Assembly: GCA_014841595.1 (NCBI GenBank)
Contig: JACYUE010000004.1
Coordinates: 1 to 64,000 of the forward strand
Direction: 5' to 3'
Origin: Oxalobacteraceae sp. CFBP 8761
GTDB taxonomy: Bacteria; Pseudomonadota; Gammaproteobacteria; Burkholderiales; Burkholderiaceae_D
Length of the DNA: 64,000 bases
Below the pieces are notes generated by a model, which made no database searches, was not told where the DNA came from, and saw only the letters and a program-made list of their open reading frames with translations. Within the stretch, counting starts at the first letter, position 1. Each line of letters starts with the position of its first letter. Both the position numbers and the translations under genes were made by a program. This document shows positions 18,833 to 26,722 of this stretch, one piece after another.

Positions 18833-19567
18833 TTACTTCCCGGCCTTGCCTTCGAGCGAATCGAACTTGCCTTCGAGCGCCTTGAGGTCGATCGCGCCCG
18901 GAATGCGCGAGCCGTCGGCGAAGAAGATCGCCGGCGTGCCCGTGATGCGCAGCTTCTGGCCCAGCGCGAGAACCTTCTCGTTCGGCGATTCGCACGCGGC
19001 GGGCGTGGCCGGCGGTACTTTACCGGCGATCATCCAGTCGTCCCAGGCCTTGTTGCGGTCGGACGCGCACCAGATGTTCTTCGACTTCACCGACGAATCC
19101 TCGGACAGGATGTTGTACATAAAGGTGTAGATCGTGACGTTGTCGATGTCCTTGAGCGTGGTCTGGCGCAGGCGCTTGCAGTAGCCGCAGTTCGGATCCT
19201 CGAACACTGCGATCACGCGCTTGCCGTTGCCCTTGACCTGCTTGAGCGCCATCTCGAGCGGCAGGTCGGAGAACTTGATCTTGTTGACTTCATCGATGCG
19301 TTCGCGCGTCAGGTTGCGCGAGCTTTTCACGTCGTACACCTGGCCGATGACGAGGTACTCGCCCTTCTTGTCGGTGTACAGGATATCGCCCGCGACGCGC
19401 ACTTCGTACAGGCCCGAATACGGGGTTTCCTTGACCGACTCGATCTTCGCGCCGCTCAGGCGTGGCTCGAGCGCCTTCTTGATGGTCGATTCGACGTTGG
19501 TCTGCGCATCGACGCACGATGCGAGAAGGCCAGTCGCCAGCAGGACGGCGATCTTCATTTTAAGCAT
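18833..19567 (-). CDS. dsbC: Thiol:disulfide interchange protein DsbC
   Basis: The 244-residue periplasmic disulfide isomerase has a signal sequence (MLKMKIAVLLATGLLASCVD), a dimerisation domain (about residues 25-85) and a thioredoxin fold with the CGYC active site in FEDPNCGYCKRLRQ. The cis-proline loop ITGTPAIFFADG and an extra CYS pair (NIWCASD, AACESPNE) are as in DsbC. GAGGA 8 bases before the ATG at 19567 supports this start. The signal peptide contains LLASC, so lipidation is conceivable. It lies 25 bases after ubiH and just before the GTG-started transferase. Confidence 0.93.
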   Translation of the reverse strand: MLKMKIAVLLATGLLASCVDAQTNVESTIKKALEPRLSGAKIESVKETPYSGLYEVRVAGDILYTDKKGEYLVIGQVYDVKSSRNLTRERIDEVNKIKFSDLPLEMALKQVKGNGKRVIAVFEDPNCGYCKRLRQTTLKDIDNVTIYTFMYNILSEDSSVKSKNIWCASDRNKAWDDWMIAGKVPPATPAACESPNEKVLALGQKLRITGTPAIFFADGSRIPGAIDLKALEGKFDSLEGKAGK

Positions 19568-19592
19568 GCTTGTATTCCTCAGCGTGTAATTC

Positions 19593-20822
19593 TCAGATTG
19601 ATGACTTGCCCATGGCATGGGCCATCAGGCGCCGCTTCAGTGCCGGCATGTTATTGAGCAGGTTCAGGCCGACATTCCGGACCACGCGCAGTGGTTCCAG
19701 GTTCGCGCCGAACAGACGTTCGAGTCCATCGGTGGCCAGTTGCATCAGCAGCACCTCTTCCTTGCGCTTGCGGGCATAGCGGGCCAGCACCCGCTCATCA
19801 CCAATGGCGCGCCGTTCTTCGCGGTCACGCACGATGGCCAGCAGGTCGACGATGTCGCCAAACCCCAGGTTCATGCCATGGCCGGCCAGCGGATGCACGG
19901 CGTGCGCCGCATCGCCCACCAGCGCCACGTGCGGCGCCACCATCGCATGCGGCTTGATCAGCGCCAGCGGCACGGCGGCCACGGCGTCGGGCTGCAACGG
20001 GCGCAGCGTGCCCAGTTTGTCGTCGGCGTATTCGCCCAGCCGGATCGCCAGCTCGCCCAGCGACTCTTCCATCAGCGTGGCGGCCAGGGTTTCCGGCGCC
20101 GACCACACGAGCGAGACGCGGTTGCCCGGCAGCGGCAGCAGCGCGATGATGCCGTCCGAGCCGGTGAACCACTGGTGCGCGACGCCGTGGTGCGGCTTGT
20201 CGCAGGCAAAGTTGGTGACGATGGCGCTCTGGTGATACATGCGGTAGTCGACGCCGATATCGCACTGCCCGCGCACCCACGATTCGCGTCCGTCCGCGCC
20301 GACCAGCAGCGCGCACTCGACACGGCGCCCGTCTTCGAGGCGCACGGCGGCGCCGCTGTCGCTGCAAGTGAGCTCGCAGGCGCGGCCTTCGACCCGCTGC
20401 ACATTGTGCGCGAAGCGGAGCGCAGCATTGAGCGCGCCGTTCAGGTTCTGGTCTTCGACGATCCACGCGAGCGTGCCGACCCGGGCGCCAAAGGCATCGA
20501 AGCCCAGGCTACCAGCATCGGCGCCGTCGCCGTGCACGTCCATCGCATCGACCGGGGCAACGCGCGCCATGTCGAGGGCATCCCATACCTTCAGGGACGA
20601 CAGCAGGTCGTGCGCCGTGTGGTTGAGCGCATACACGCGCACGTCCCACGGTCGCTCGACGGCCGGTGCTGTGGCTGCAGCGGGCGCCTGCCGGGCCGGC
20701 GGCGCCAGCAGCGTCACGCTGTGGCCGGCCTGGGCGAAGCCGAGGGCTGCCGTCTTGGCGATGGCGCCATTGCCGACGATGCAGACGTCGGTCCGGATGG
20801 TGGAGGTCGTGGGCGTGGTCAT
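19593..20822 (-). CDS. FAD-dependent ubiquinone-biosynthesis hydroxylase (UbiH family)
   Basis: The 409-residue monooxygenase has an N-terminal FAD-binding Rossmann motif ([18 protein letters not shown]), the mid-protein [14 protein letters not shown] segment, and the second FAD motif [20 protein letters not shown]. This is the UbiH/UbiF/UbiI family that adds hydroxyls to the ubiquinone ring at the membrane. The first motif has GNGAIA rather than the more common GxGxxG with a final G, so the subfamily position (UbiH, UbiF or UbiM) is left open. It is the first gene of a probable operon with dsbC. Confidence 0.85.
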   Translation of the reverse strand: MTTPTTSTIRTDVCIVGNGAIAKTAALGFAQAGHSVTLLAPPARQAPAAATAPAVERPWDVRVYALNHTAHDLLSSLKVWDALDMARVAPVDAMDVHGDGADAGSLGFDAFGARVGTLAWIVEDQNLNGALNAALRFAHNVQRVEGRACELTCSDSGAAVRLEDGRRVECALLVGADGRESWVRGQCDIGVDYRMYHQSAIVTNFACDKPHHGVAHQWFTGSDGIIALLPLPGNRVSLVWSAPETLAATLMEESLGELAIRLGEYADDKLGTLRPLQPDAVAAVPLALIKPHAMVAPHVALVGDAAHAVHPLAGHGMNLGFGDIVDLLAIVRDREERRAIGDERVLARYARKRKEEVLLMQLATDGLERLFGANLEPLRVVRNVGLNLLNNMPALKRRLMAHAMGKSSI

Positions 20823-20955
20823 GAAGGCATTATAGCGATATGCCGGTGCCGGAGGCCGGGCGGCGGGTTCGCGCCGTCGCAGGTGAGCGGGACAGGCCGC
20901 TCAGCCGGACCGCGACGCACAGACCACGTTTGTGCTGCCGCGCGCGCAAGAGGAC

Positions 20956-20984
20956 TTGCGCAACTGAAAATCGATGGCTATAAT
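20956..20984 (+). promoter_or_regulatory. Promoter of the first tRNA-Phe gene
   Basis: TTGCGC (20956-20961) and TATAAT (20979-20984) are spaced by 17 bases, and the mature tRNA begins 13 bases after the -10 box. Confidence 0.7.
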
Positions 20985-20996
20985 CGTGCCTCTCTT

Positions 20997-21072
20997 GGCC
21001 TGGTAGCTCAGTTGGTAGAGCAGAGGATTGAAAATCCTTGTGTCGGTGGTTCGATTCCGCCCCGGGCCACCA
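20997..21072 (+). tRNA. tRNA-Phe (GAA), copy 1
   Basis: A 76-base sequence folds as a tRNA: acceptor stem GGCCTGG with CCGGGCC (one T-G pair), D-arm TAGCTCAGTTGGTAGAGC, an anticodon arm with the GAA anticodon at 21030-21032, T-arm with GGTTCGATTCC, and an encoded CCA. It decodes phenylalanine codons. An identical second copy lies at 26399. A promoter lies just upstream and an intrinsic terminator at 21090-21117. Confidence 0.97.
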
Positions 21073-21089
21073 AGAATTCAGCAACACGT

Positions 21090-21117
21090 AAAAACGCCAC
21101 CACCGAGTGGCGTTTTT
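21090..21117 (+). terminator. Terminator of tRNA-Phe copy 1
   Basis: AAAAACGCCAC and GTGGCGTTTTT pair around a 6-base loop and end in five T residues, 17 bases after the tRNA. Confidence 0.85.
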
Positions 21118-21134
21118 GCATTCCAAGGCCACTC

Positions 21135-21476
21135 ATGCATACGCTTCCACCCTGCCCCCTCTGCCAATCGGCCTACACCTATGACGACGGCGCCGGCCAG
21201 TACGTCTGCCCGGAATGCGCGCACGAGTGGCCGATCGCGGGCGCAGCTAGCACCGAGACCGCGCGCGTCTACAAAGATGCGTCGGGCAACATCCTCCAGG
21301 ACGGCGATACCGTTACCGTGATCAAGGACCTCAAGCCAAAGGGTTCGGGCGGCGTGATCAAGCAGGGCACCAAGGTCAAGAACATCCGCCTGGTCGACGC
21401 CGACCACGATATCGATTGCAAGATCGATGGCTTCGGCGCCATGAGCCTGAAGACGGAGTTCGTGCGCAAGGTGTAA
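21135..21476 (+). CDS. yjdM: YjdM/PhnA family zinc-ribbon protein
   Basis: The 113-residue cytoplasmic protein starts with a zinc ribbon ([10 protein letters not shown], then CPECAHEW) and continues into the PhnA domain with [19 protein letters not shown] and [10 protein letters not shown]. It is the YjdM (formerly PhnA) family, once linked to phosphonate use but with no firm biochemical role. The ATG at 21135 gives the normal family length; the frame is open much further upstream through the tRNA, which is not coding. Confidence 0.92.
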   Translation: MHTLPPCPLCQSAYTYDDGAGQYVCPECAHEWPIAGAASTETARVYKDASGNILQDGDTVTVIKDLKPKGSGGVIKQGTKVKNIRLVDADHDIDCKIDGFGAMSLKTEFVRKV

Positions 21477-21556
21477 TGGCGTGGCGCTATAAACCATGCG
21501 ACACCATTGTGGCTTTGTCATTATTCTGTGAACCTTCAAGATCACAAGAGGTTCCC

Positions 21557-22141
21557 ATGTTTGCCAAGCCATCGTTCCTTGCCGCGTGCGCCACGCTCGC
21601 CCTGTCTGGCCTCTGCGCCGGATCGGCATTGGCTGCTGACGCCGCCAAGCCATTGCAGCCGATCGAATCGCTCGCGGTGCCCCGCTACATGGGCGTCTGG
21701 TACGAAATTGCCAAGTTCCCCAACGAATTCCAGAAGAAATGCGTGGGCGACACCAGCGCCACCTACAACCTCGACAAGGACGGCCGGGTCAAGGTCATCA
21801 ACCGCTGCCGCACAGCGGACGGCAAGATCGATACCGCCGAAGGCGTCGCGCGCCAGCCGGGCGCTGCCACGTCGCCCAAGCTCGAGGTGCGCTTCGCACC
21901 GGCCATCCTGTCCTTCATCCCGATGGTGTGGGGCGATTACTGGGTGATCGATCTGGACAACAAGTACCAGCTGTCCGCAGTCAGTGAGCCCAAGCGCGAA
22001 TACCTGTGGATCCTGTCGCGCACGCCCCAGGTCGCCCCAGCCGAATACAACGCCCTGCTGGCACGCCTGAAGGCGCAGGGCCTGGACACCTCGAAACTCG
22101 TGCTCACGCCGCATACGGCGGCGCCGCAATCCGGGCAGTAA
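21557..22141 (+). CDS. Lipocalin family protein (Blc-like)
   Basis: The 194-residue exported protein has a signal peptide (to SALAAD) and the lipocalin signature VPRYMGVWYEIAKFPN, followed by CVGDTSATY, WGDYWVIDLDNKYQ and EYLWILSRTP. These are the three structurally conserved regions of bacterial lipocalins, which carry lipids or hydrophobic ligands in the envelope. The signal does not contain a clear lipobox, unlike E. coli Blc, so a soluble periplasmic form is likely. AAGAGG precedes the ATG. Confidence 0.9.
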   Translation: MFAKPSFLAACATLALSGLCAGSALAADAAKPLQPIESLAVPRYMGVWYEIAKFPNEFQKKCVGDTSATYNLDKDGRVKVINRCRTADGKIDTAEGVARQPGAATSPKLEVRFAPAILSFIPMVWGDYWVIDLDNKYQLSAVSEPKREYLWILSRTPQVAPAEYNALLARLKAQGLDTSKLVLTPHTAAPQSGQ

Positions 22142-22148
22142 GAGGCTG

Positions 22149-23021
22149 GTGAAGCGATCGGTCATGCGCGCCGCCCTGTGCGGGCTCGGCCCGCTGACAT
22201 CGATCGCGCCAGCCTGGGCCCAGCCGCTTGCCGCTGATCCGCTGGCGGCGCTGATCAATGCCTACCGCGCCAAACCGGCCGACTGCGACGGCGCATCCGT
22301 CGCGCCGGCGACGCCGCTGGTGGCCGAGCCGGTCCTGGCGCAGATCCGCATCGGCTTCGGGACCTTCATCGAATCAGCACTGGAGCAGGCCGGCTACCCC
22401 ACCGATGGCGCGGATTCCGTCGACGTTACCGGTCCGGAAGACGCCGTGGCCGCCATGCGCGTGCTGCAGCAGAGGTATTGCAGGGTGCTGCGCAGCGAAC
22501 GATTCTCGGCCGTGGGCAGCTACCGCGAAGGCACGACCTGGACCGTCGTGCTGGCCCGGCCGGCGCCCCCCTTGCCATCGACCACCTACCCGGACTGGCG
22601 CGACGCCGGCCGCGCCATCCTCGATGCGGTCAATCTTGCACGCGCCAGCGCCCGCATGTGCGGCGACCGCGCATTTGCGGCGGCGCCGCCCTTGCAGTGG
22701 AACGCGGTGCTGGGCGAGGCCGCGCTGGCCCACAGCCTCGACATGGCCACCCGTCGCTACTTCAACCACTACGCGCGGGACGGCAGCGATCCGGCCGATC
22801 GCGCCACGCGCGCCGGTTACCGCTGGCACCGCTTGGGCGAAAACATCGCCTTCGGCCAGCACTCGCCACAGGAAGCGGTCGACGGCTGGATCGACAGTCC
22901 GGGCCACTGCGCCAACATCATGCAAGCGGACTTCACCGAGATGGGCGCGGCCTATGGCATCACGGCCGACCGGCAAGCGGGCATCATCTACTGGACCCAG
23001 GTGTTCGGCACGCGGCGGTAA
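22149..23021 (+). CDS. Exported CAP (SCP/PR-1) domain protein
   Basis: The 290-residue protein has a signal peptide ending AWAQP and a C-terminal CAP domain: LQWNAVLGEAALAHSLDMA, then RYFNHYARDGSDPADRA, LGENIAFGQHSPQEAVDGW and SPGHCANIMQADFTEMG. The CAP cavity residues His, Glu, Glu and His can be placed in these motifs. An N-terminal domain of about 120 residues with several cysteines is not recognised. The start is uncertain: a GTG at 22149 keeps the longest signal, while an ATG at 22164 is also possible. Function of bacterial CAP proteins is mostly unknown. Confidence 0.8.
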   Translation: MKRSVMRAALCGLGPLTSIAPAWAQPLAADPLAALINAYRAKPADCDGASVAPATPLVAEPVLAQIRIGFGTFIESALEQAGYPTDGADSVDVTGPEDAVAAMRVLQQRYCRVLRSERFSAVGSYREGTTWTVVLARPAPPLPSTTYPDWRDAGRAILDAVNLARASARMCGDRAFAAAPPLQWNAVLGEAALAHSLDMATRRYFNHYARDGSDPADRATRAGYRWHRLGENIAFGQHSPQEAVDGWIDSPGHCANIMQADFTEMGAAYGITADRQAGIIYWTQVFGTRR

Positions 23022-23098
23022 AGTGCCCCGCTTTCGACCCTGGTTCCGAACCCGGGTGCGCCCTGCACCACTCCGCTTCGGCTAGACTTGCCTGCACC

Positions 23099-24013
23099 AT
23101 GACCCTGATCGCCACGCAACCACACCTCGGCCTTGTCTGCATCACCGTCTCGAAAGAGGTGCGGTATCGCACGATCACGCGCAAGCGCCTGCTCGACCTG
23201 TCCGAAGAAGGTCAGCAGCGCGCGCTGGAAGACATTTACCGCGACAATATCCAGACGCTCGACAACGCGCTGCGCTACTGCGAGCGCGAAGGCATCAGGC
23301 TGTACCGGATGCCGTCATCGATCTTCCCTTTCGCCGACGAGCCGTTCGGCCTGGCGATCCTGCAGAAGTTCAAGGAAACCCTGGGCCGCTCGGGCCGGCG
23401 CGCGACCGAACGCGGCATCCGGCTGGTGATGCATCCCGACCAGTTCGTGGTACTGAGCTCGGATTCGGAAAACGTCGTCGCCAACAGCGTCAAGATCCTG
23501 CAGATGCACGCCGACATCATGGATTTGCTGGAGCAACCGCGCTCGCCTTGGGCGCTGCTGGAAATCCACGGCGGCAAATCCGACCGCGAAGACCAGCTCG
23601 TGGCCCGCATCGCCGAACTGCCCGAGGCGATCCGCAGCCGCCTGTGTCTGGAGAATGATGAATACGCCTACAGCGCCGACGAGATCCATGCCGTCTGCGT
23701 GCGTGCGGGCATCCCGATGGTGTTCGACGCCCACCATCACATCGTCCACGAAAAGCTCGACAGCTACGACCACCCGAGCGTCGCCGACATGCTGGCCAAG
23801 GCCCGTGCCACCTGGCCCGATCCGGCGCACCAGCTGGTGCACATCTCGAACGGCCGCGAAGGGTTCAACGACCGCCAGCATTCCGATCTGATTTCGGTGA
23901 TGCCGTCGTCTTACCTGCAGGCGCCCTGGATCGAGATCGAGGCCAAGCACAAGGAAGATGCGATCCGTGGCCTGCACGGCTGGTGCGAGAAAGTCACGCC
24001 CGCCGCGGCGTAG
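23099..24013 (+). CDS. uvsE: UV damage endonuclease UvsE/UVDE
   Basis: The 304-residue TIM-barrel nuclease nicks DNA 5' to UV photoproducts, giving an alternative to nucleotide-excision repair. Motifs typical of the family are HLGLVCITVSKEVRYRTITR, LYRMPSSIFPFADEP, LVMHPDQFVVLSS, LEIHGGKSDRE, CLENDEYAYSADE and MVFDAHHHIVHEKL, covering the metal-binding His, Glu and Asp positions. The start at 23099 matches the family N-terminus. It converges with an alpha/beta hydrolase gene 4 bases away. Confidence 0.93.
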   Translation: MTLIATQPHLGLVCITVSKEVRYRTITRKRLLDLSEEGQQRALEDIYRDNIQTLDNALRYCEREGIRLYRMPSSIFPFADEPFGLAILQKFKETLGRSGRRATERGIRLVMHPDQFVVLSSDSENVVANSVKILQMHADIMDLLEQPRSPWALLEIHGGKSDREDQLVARIAELPEAIRSRLCLENDEYAYSADEIHAVCVRAGIPMVFDAHHHIVHEKLDSYDHPSVADMLAKARATWPDPAHQLVHISNGREGFNDRQHSDLISVMPSSYLQAPWIEIEAKHKEDAIRGLHGWCEKVTPAAA

Positions 24014-24017
24014 TCGT

Positions 24018-24722
24018 TCAGCTGGCGTGCAAGGCTGACACGCTTTCCAGCCACGGCGTCAGCACATCCGCCAGCGCCTGCGGCGCTTCGATCGGGATCA
24101 TGTGGCCGCTGTCGTCGATGACGGCAAACGTGGACCCGGCAATCCCCGCATGCAGTTCCTGCGATTCTTCCAGACTGCGCAGGCGATCGTGGCCGGCCGC
24201 GACGATCAGCGTCGGGCAGCGGATCTGGTCCAGCAGATGCAGGTCGCCGGGCCGCTCGACCATCGACTGGTTGCGAAACGCCTCCGCCCCCAGCCGCACA
24301 CCCATCTGACGCACGCGCTCGATCAACGACTCGTCGCCCGCATTTTTAAGATTCAGCGACGTGGCGATCGCCGTGCGGCTCAGGCCCGCGAACGACACTG
24401 ACGGCGCCGAGCGCGCCACCGAGCGCTTGCCCTGCCTGACCGCGTCGGTATCGGGCCGGGTCGAGCTGGCGATCAACGCCAATGCTTCCACCCGTTCGGG
24501 CGCCTGGCGCACGATCTCGCGGGCGACATAGCCGCCCATCGAAAAGCCGACGAGGATGAACGACGGCGGCGCATCACGCAGCACGCGCGCGGCCATCGCG
24601 GCGAGCGACGTGTCGTGGCGCAGGTCGGCATGCACGAACGGGCCGAATGGCGCGAGCGGTGCGCGCAGGTCGTCCCACAGCGTGTCATCGGCCATGTAGC
24701 CGGGTACCAGCAGAATCGTCAT
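24018..24722 (-). CDS. Alpha/beta-fold hydrolase
   Basis: The 234-residue cytoplasmic protein has the nucleophile elbow GFSMGGYVAREI, with serine near residue 81. An acid lies in LIVAAGHDRLRS, and the catalytic histidine is in VIDDSGHMIPIEAPQ. The short cap between them resembles the small esterases of the MhpC or BioH type. It starts 9 bases after the cysE stop on the same strand and may be cotranscribed. The substrate cannot be read from sequence. Confidence 0.85.
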   Translation of the reverse strand: MTILLVPGYMADDTLWDDLRAPLAPFGPFVHADLRHDTSLAAMAARVLRDAPPSFILVGFSMGGYVAREIVRQAPERVEALALIASSTRPDTDAVRQGKRSVARSAPSVSFAGLSRTAIATSLNLKNAGDESLIERVRQMGVRLGAEAFRNQSMVERPGDLHLLDQIRCPTLIVAAGHDRLRSLEESQELHAGIAGSTFAVIDDSGHMIPIEAPQALADVLTPWLESVSALHAS

Positions 24723-24731
24723 CCTTGAGGC

Positions 24732-25673
24732 TCAGGTATTGCGCATCTGCGCCTGCGACACATTGCTGCCCGGCGGGACGCTCTGCGTGAGCCAGACATT
24801 ACCGCCGATGGTCGACCCGGCGCCGATGGTGATCCGGCCCAGGATGGTGGCGCCGGCATAGATGACGACGTCGTCCTCGACGATCGGATGCCGTGGAATG
24901 CCCTTGACGAGCGCGCCGCTGTCGTCGACCGGGAAGCGCTTGGCGCCCAGCGTGACCGCCTGGTACAGCCGCACGCGCTCGCCGAGGATGGCGGTTTCAC
25001 CAATTACGACGCCGGTGCCGTGGTCGATGAAGAAGCTGCCGCCAATCTGCGCGCCGGGGTGGATGTCGATGCCGGTGAGCGAGTGGCCGATATCGGCCAC
25101 CACGCGCGCCAGGAACGGCACGCCCAGGCGCGTCAGGCAATGCGCGATGCGGTGGTACAGGATGGCGATGGTGCCGGGGTAGCACAGCATGATCTCGGCC
25201 ACCGAGGTGGCAGCCGGGTCGCCCGCGAGCGCGGCCTGTACGTCCGACACCAGCAATGCACGTAAACCAGGCAGGCGGGCCGCGAACTCGCGCGTGATCG
25301 CGCGGGCACGCTCGGCCAGCACGAGGTCTTCACGCTGAGCATCTGCACCGGACGCGGCGGACGGCGCCGCCGGCGAGAAGCGCAGCGCGCGCCGCACCTG
25401 CTCGACCAGCCGGTCGAGCGCCACGTTGAGCGTATCGGCAACGTAGTAGTCGATGCTCTCGTCATTCAGGTCGGGGCGCCCGTAATGCGTGGGAAACAGC
25501 GCGGCCGACAGGCCGTCGACGATCTGGCGCAGCACCTCGCGCGACGGCAGTTCGCGCACGCGGCCCTGGTGCCGGATATTGTGGGTCGACTCACGCGACG
25601 TGCGGAGTGCATCGATGACGGGACCAAGGTGCCATTGCACCGATCCACCTTGGTATGGGAGTTCGCTGTTCAT
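24732..25673 (-). CDS. cysE: Serine O-acetyltransferase (EpsC-type)
   Basis: The 313-residue enzyme acetylates serine with acetyl-CoA, the first step of cysteine synthesis. The C-terminal left-handed beta-helix contains LTGIDIHPGAQIGGSF, IDHGTGVVIGE, YQAVTLGAKRFP and NVWLTQSVPPGSNVSQ, with the catalytic His in DHGTG. An N-terminal helical domain of about 150 residues precedes it. This length and layout fit the EpsC/CysE branch common in Burkholderiales rather than the shorter E. coli CysE. No T-box or other leader is visible. Confidence 0.92.
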   Translation of the reverse strand: MNSELPYQGGSVQWHLGPVIDALRTSRESTHNIRHQGRVRELPSREVLRQIVDGLSAALFPTHYGRPDLNDESIDYYVADTLNVALDRLVEQVRRALRFSPAAPSAASGADAQREDLVLAERARAITREFAARLPGLRALLVSDVQAALAGDPAATSVAEIMLCYPGTIAILYHRIAHCLTRLGVPFLARVVADIGHSLTGIDIHPGAQIGGSFFIDHGTGVVIGETAILGERVRLYQAVTLGAKRFPVDDSGALVKGIPRHPIVEDDVVIYAGATILGRITIGAGSTIGGNVWLTQSVPPGSNVSQAQMRNT

Positions 25674-25854
25674 TTGCCGAGCCTAGCGGGTTTGCATGGT
25701 GATGCCACGATTTTATGGGTATTTCGGCAAGCGCGTTTGTCGGACTACTTTTTCACCGGGTCAGCAGATCAGGGACCACCACCGCTGACCTTGCCGCGCA
25801 GCAGTTTCTAAGGCAACATCAGCACTCGCCCAGCCACTTGTATTGATTGCAACC

Positions 25855-26340
25855 ATGAACCTGCCCTCCCACCAGCTCAGCATGACAGTGCTGATGACGC
25901 CCGACACGGCCAATTTCTCCGGCAACGTGCACGGCGGCACCATCCTGAAACTGCTCGACCAGGCAGCCTACGCCTGCGCCAGCCGCTACGCCGGGCGCTA
26001 TGTGGTGACGATGAGCGTCGACCAGGTGACCTTCCGCCAGCCGATCCACGTCGGTGAACTGGTGACCTTCCTGGCCGCCGTGAACTATACCGGCCGCAGC
26101 TCGATGGAAATCGGGATCAAGGTGATTGCCGAGGACATCCGCAGCAAGGCCGTGCGGCACGTGAATAGCTGCTTCTTCACGATGGTGGCGGTGGGCGACG
26201 ACAAGAAGCCGGCGTCGATTCCGCCGCTGGTGCCGTCGACACCCGACGAAGTGCGCCGCTTCGAGGAAGCCAAGGGGCGCCGCGACCTGCGCCTGGCGCT
26301 CGAACGGGATCATGCGCAGCGGATCAGCAGCAAGGGTTGA
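25855..26340 (+). CDS. Acyl-CoA thioesterase (hotdog fold, YciA-like)
   Basis: The 161-residue protein is a single hotdog domain of the YciA/BACH type, which releases CoA from acyl-CoA. Family segments are MTPDTANFSGNVHGGTILKL, DQAAYACASRYAG, TMSVDQVTFRQPIHVGE and the aspartate after VHGG. The start at 25855 is ATG; an in-frame TTG at 25843 is possible, but no ribosome-binding site supports it. The gene diverges from cysE, with 181 bases between them. Confidence 0.9.
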   Translation: MNLPSHQLSMTVLMTPDTANFSGNVHGGTILKLLDQAAYACASRYAGRYVVTMSVDQVTFRQPIHVGELVTFLAAVNYTGRSSMEIGIKVIAEDIRSKAVRHVNSCFFTMVAVGDDKKPASIPPLVPSTPDEVRRFEEAKGRRDLRLALERDHAQRISSKG

Positions 26341-26357
26341 GGATCGGCGCGTGAGGA

Positions 26358-26387
26358 TTGTCTGCTTGCCAAAAACGCTGCTATAAT
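26358..26387 (+). promoter_or_regulatory. Promoter of the second tRNA-Phe gene
   Basis: TATAAT (26382-26387) is preceded by TTGTCT (26358-26363) with an 18-base spacer. The tRNA starts 11 bases later. Confidence 0.6.
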
Positions 26388-26398
26388 TGCGCGCTCTT

Positions 26399-26474
26399 GG
26401 CCTGGTAGCTCAGTTGGTAGAGCAGAGGATTGAAAATCCTTGTGTCGGTGGTTCGATTCCGCCCCGGGCCACCA
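26399..26474 (+). tRNA. tRNA-Phe (GAA), copy 2
   Basis: All 76 bases match the copy at 20997, including the encoded CCA. It sits at the left border of a stretch with two partial repeats of its 3' end (29792 and 32390), so this copy, not the first, seems to be the attachment site of mobile DNA. Confidence 0.97.
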
Positions 26475-26481
26475 AGAATAT
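26429..26481 (+). repeat. att-like direct repeat, copy within tRNA-Phe
   Basis: From the anticodon loop (ATTGAAAATCC) through the CCA and seven bases beyond, 53 bases are identical to 32390-32442. The 52-base equivalent at 29792-29843 has four differences. These form a set of three direct repeats spanning the 3' half of a tRNA, a preferred target of tyrosine integrases. Confidence 0.85.
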
Positions 26482-26489
26482 ACCTTACG

Positions 26490-26519
26490 AAACGCCGATC
26501 CATGCAGATCGGCGTTTTT
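26490..26519 (+). terminator. Terminator of tRNA-Phe copy 2
   Basis: AAACGCCGATC and GATCGGCGTTT pair around a CATGCA loop and end in a T run, 16 bases after the tRNA. Versions of this same hairpin follow the partial tRNA repeats at 29852-29879 and 32452-32480. Confidence 0.85.
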
Positions 26520-26722
26520 GTTTTCAGTGCACGAAGTCCTCGTATCCGGTCTATTCCCGGCCCACCATCTCCGCGCGCGCACAACCGTCCCAATCGTCCA
26601 AACGTCCGTCCCACTTAGCTCCTCACTCCGCAGCATGGACCTTAAATCCATGCTACGGTGACAGATCGGACTTTTGGTCCTATGCTCGCAGGTTCGAATA
26701 CGCACGGTCCACCACGAATTGC

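Noticed and set aside
21090..21117. Short direct or inverted repeats near tRNA genes considered as a CRISPR or phage att array
   Set aside because: There is no regular repeat-spacer pattern; these are intrinsic terminators.
19617..21476. Long plus-strand frame from the ubiH region to yjdM
   Set aside because: Only its last 113 codons are a real gene. The rest is antisense to ubiH and crosses the tRNA-Phe gene.
25759..25790. GGTCAGC/GCTGACC inverted repeat between cysE and the thioesterase gene
   Set aside because: The 18-base loop and lack of a T run or second copy leave no basis for calling an operator or terminator.
26434..26618. Reading frames crossing the tRNA-Phe genes and repeats, with translated pieces such as [13 protein letters not shown]
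   Set aside because: They are translations of tRNA sequence and recur at every copy (near 21000, 26430, 32400). This is a known annotation artefact, not a protein family.
26630..26720. tRNA-like stretch ending GGTTCGAATACGCACGG then TCCACCA, with a strong AGCATGGA/TCCATGCT hairpin
   Set aside because: The T-arm does not pair and no consistent acceptor or anticodon arms can be drawn. It may be a decayed tRNA or chance; not reported as a gene.
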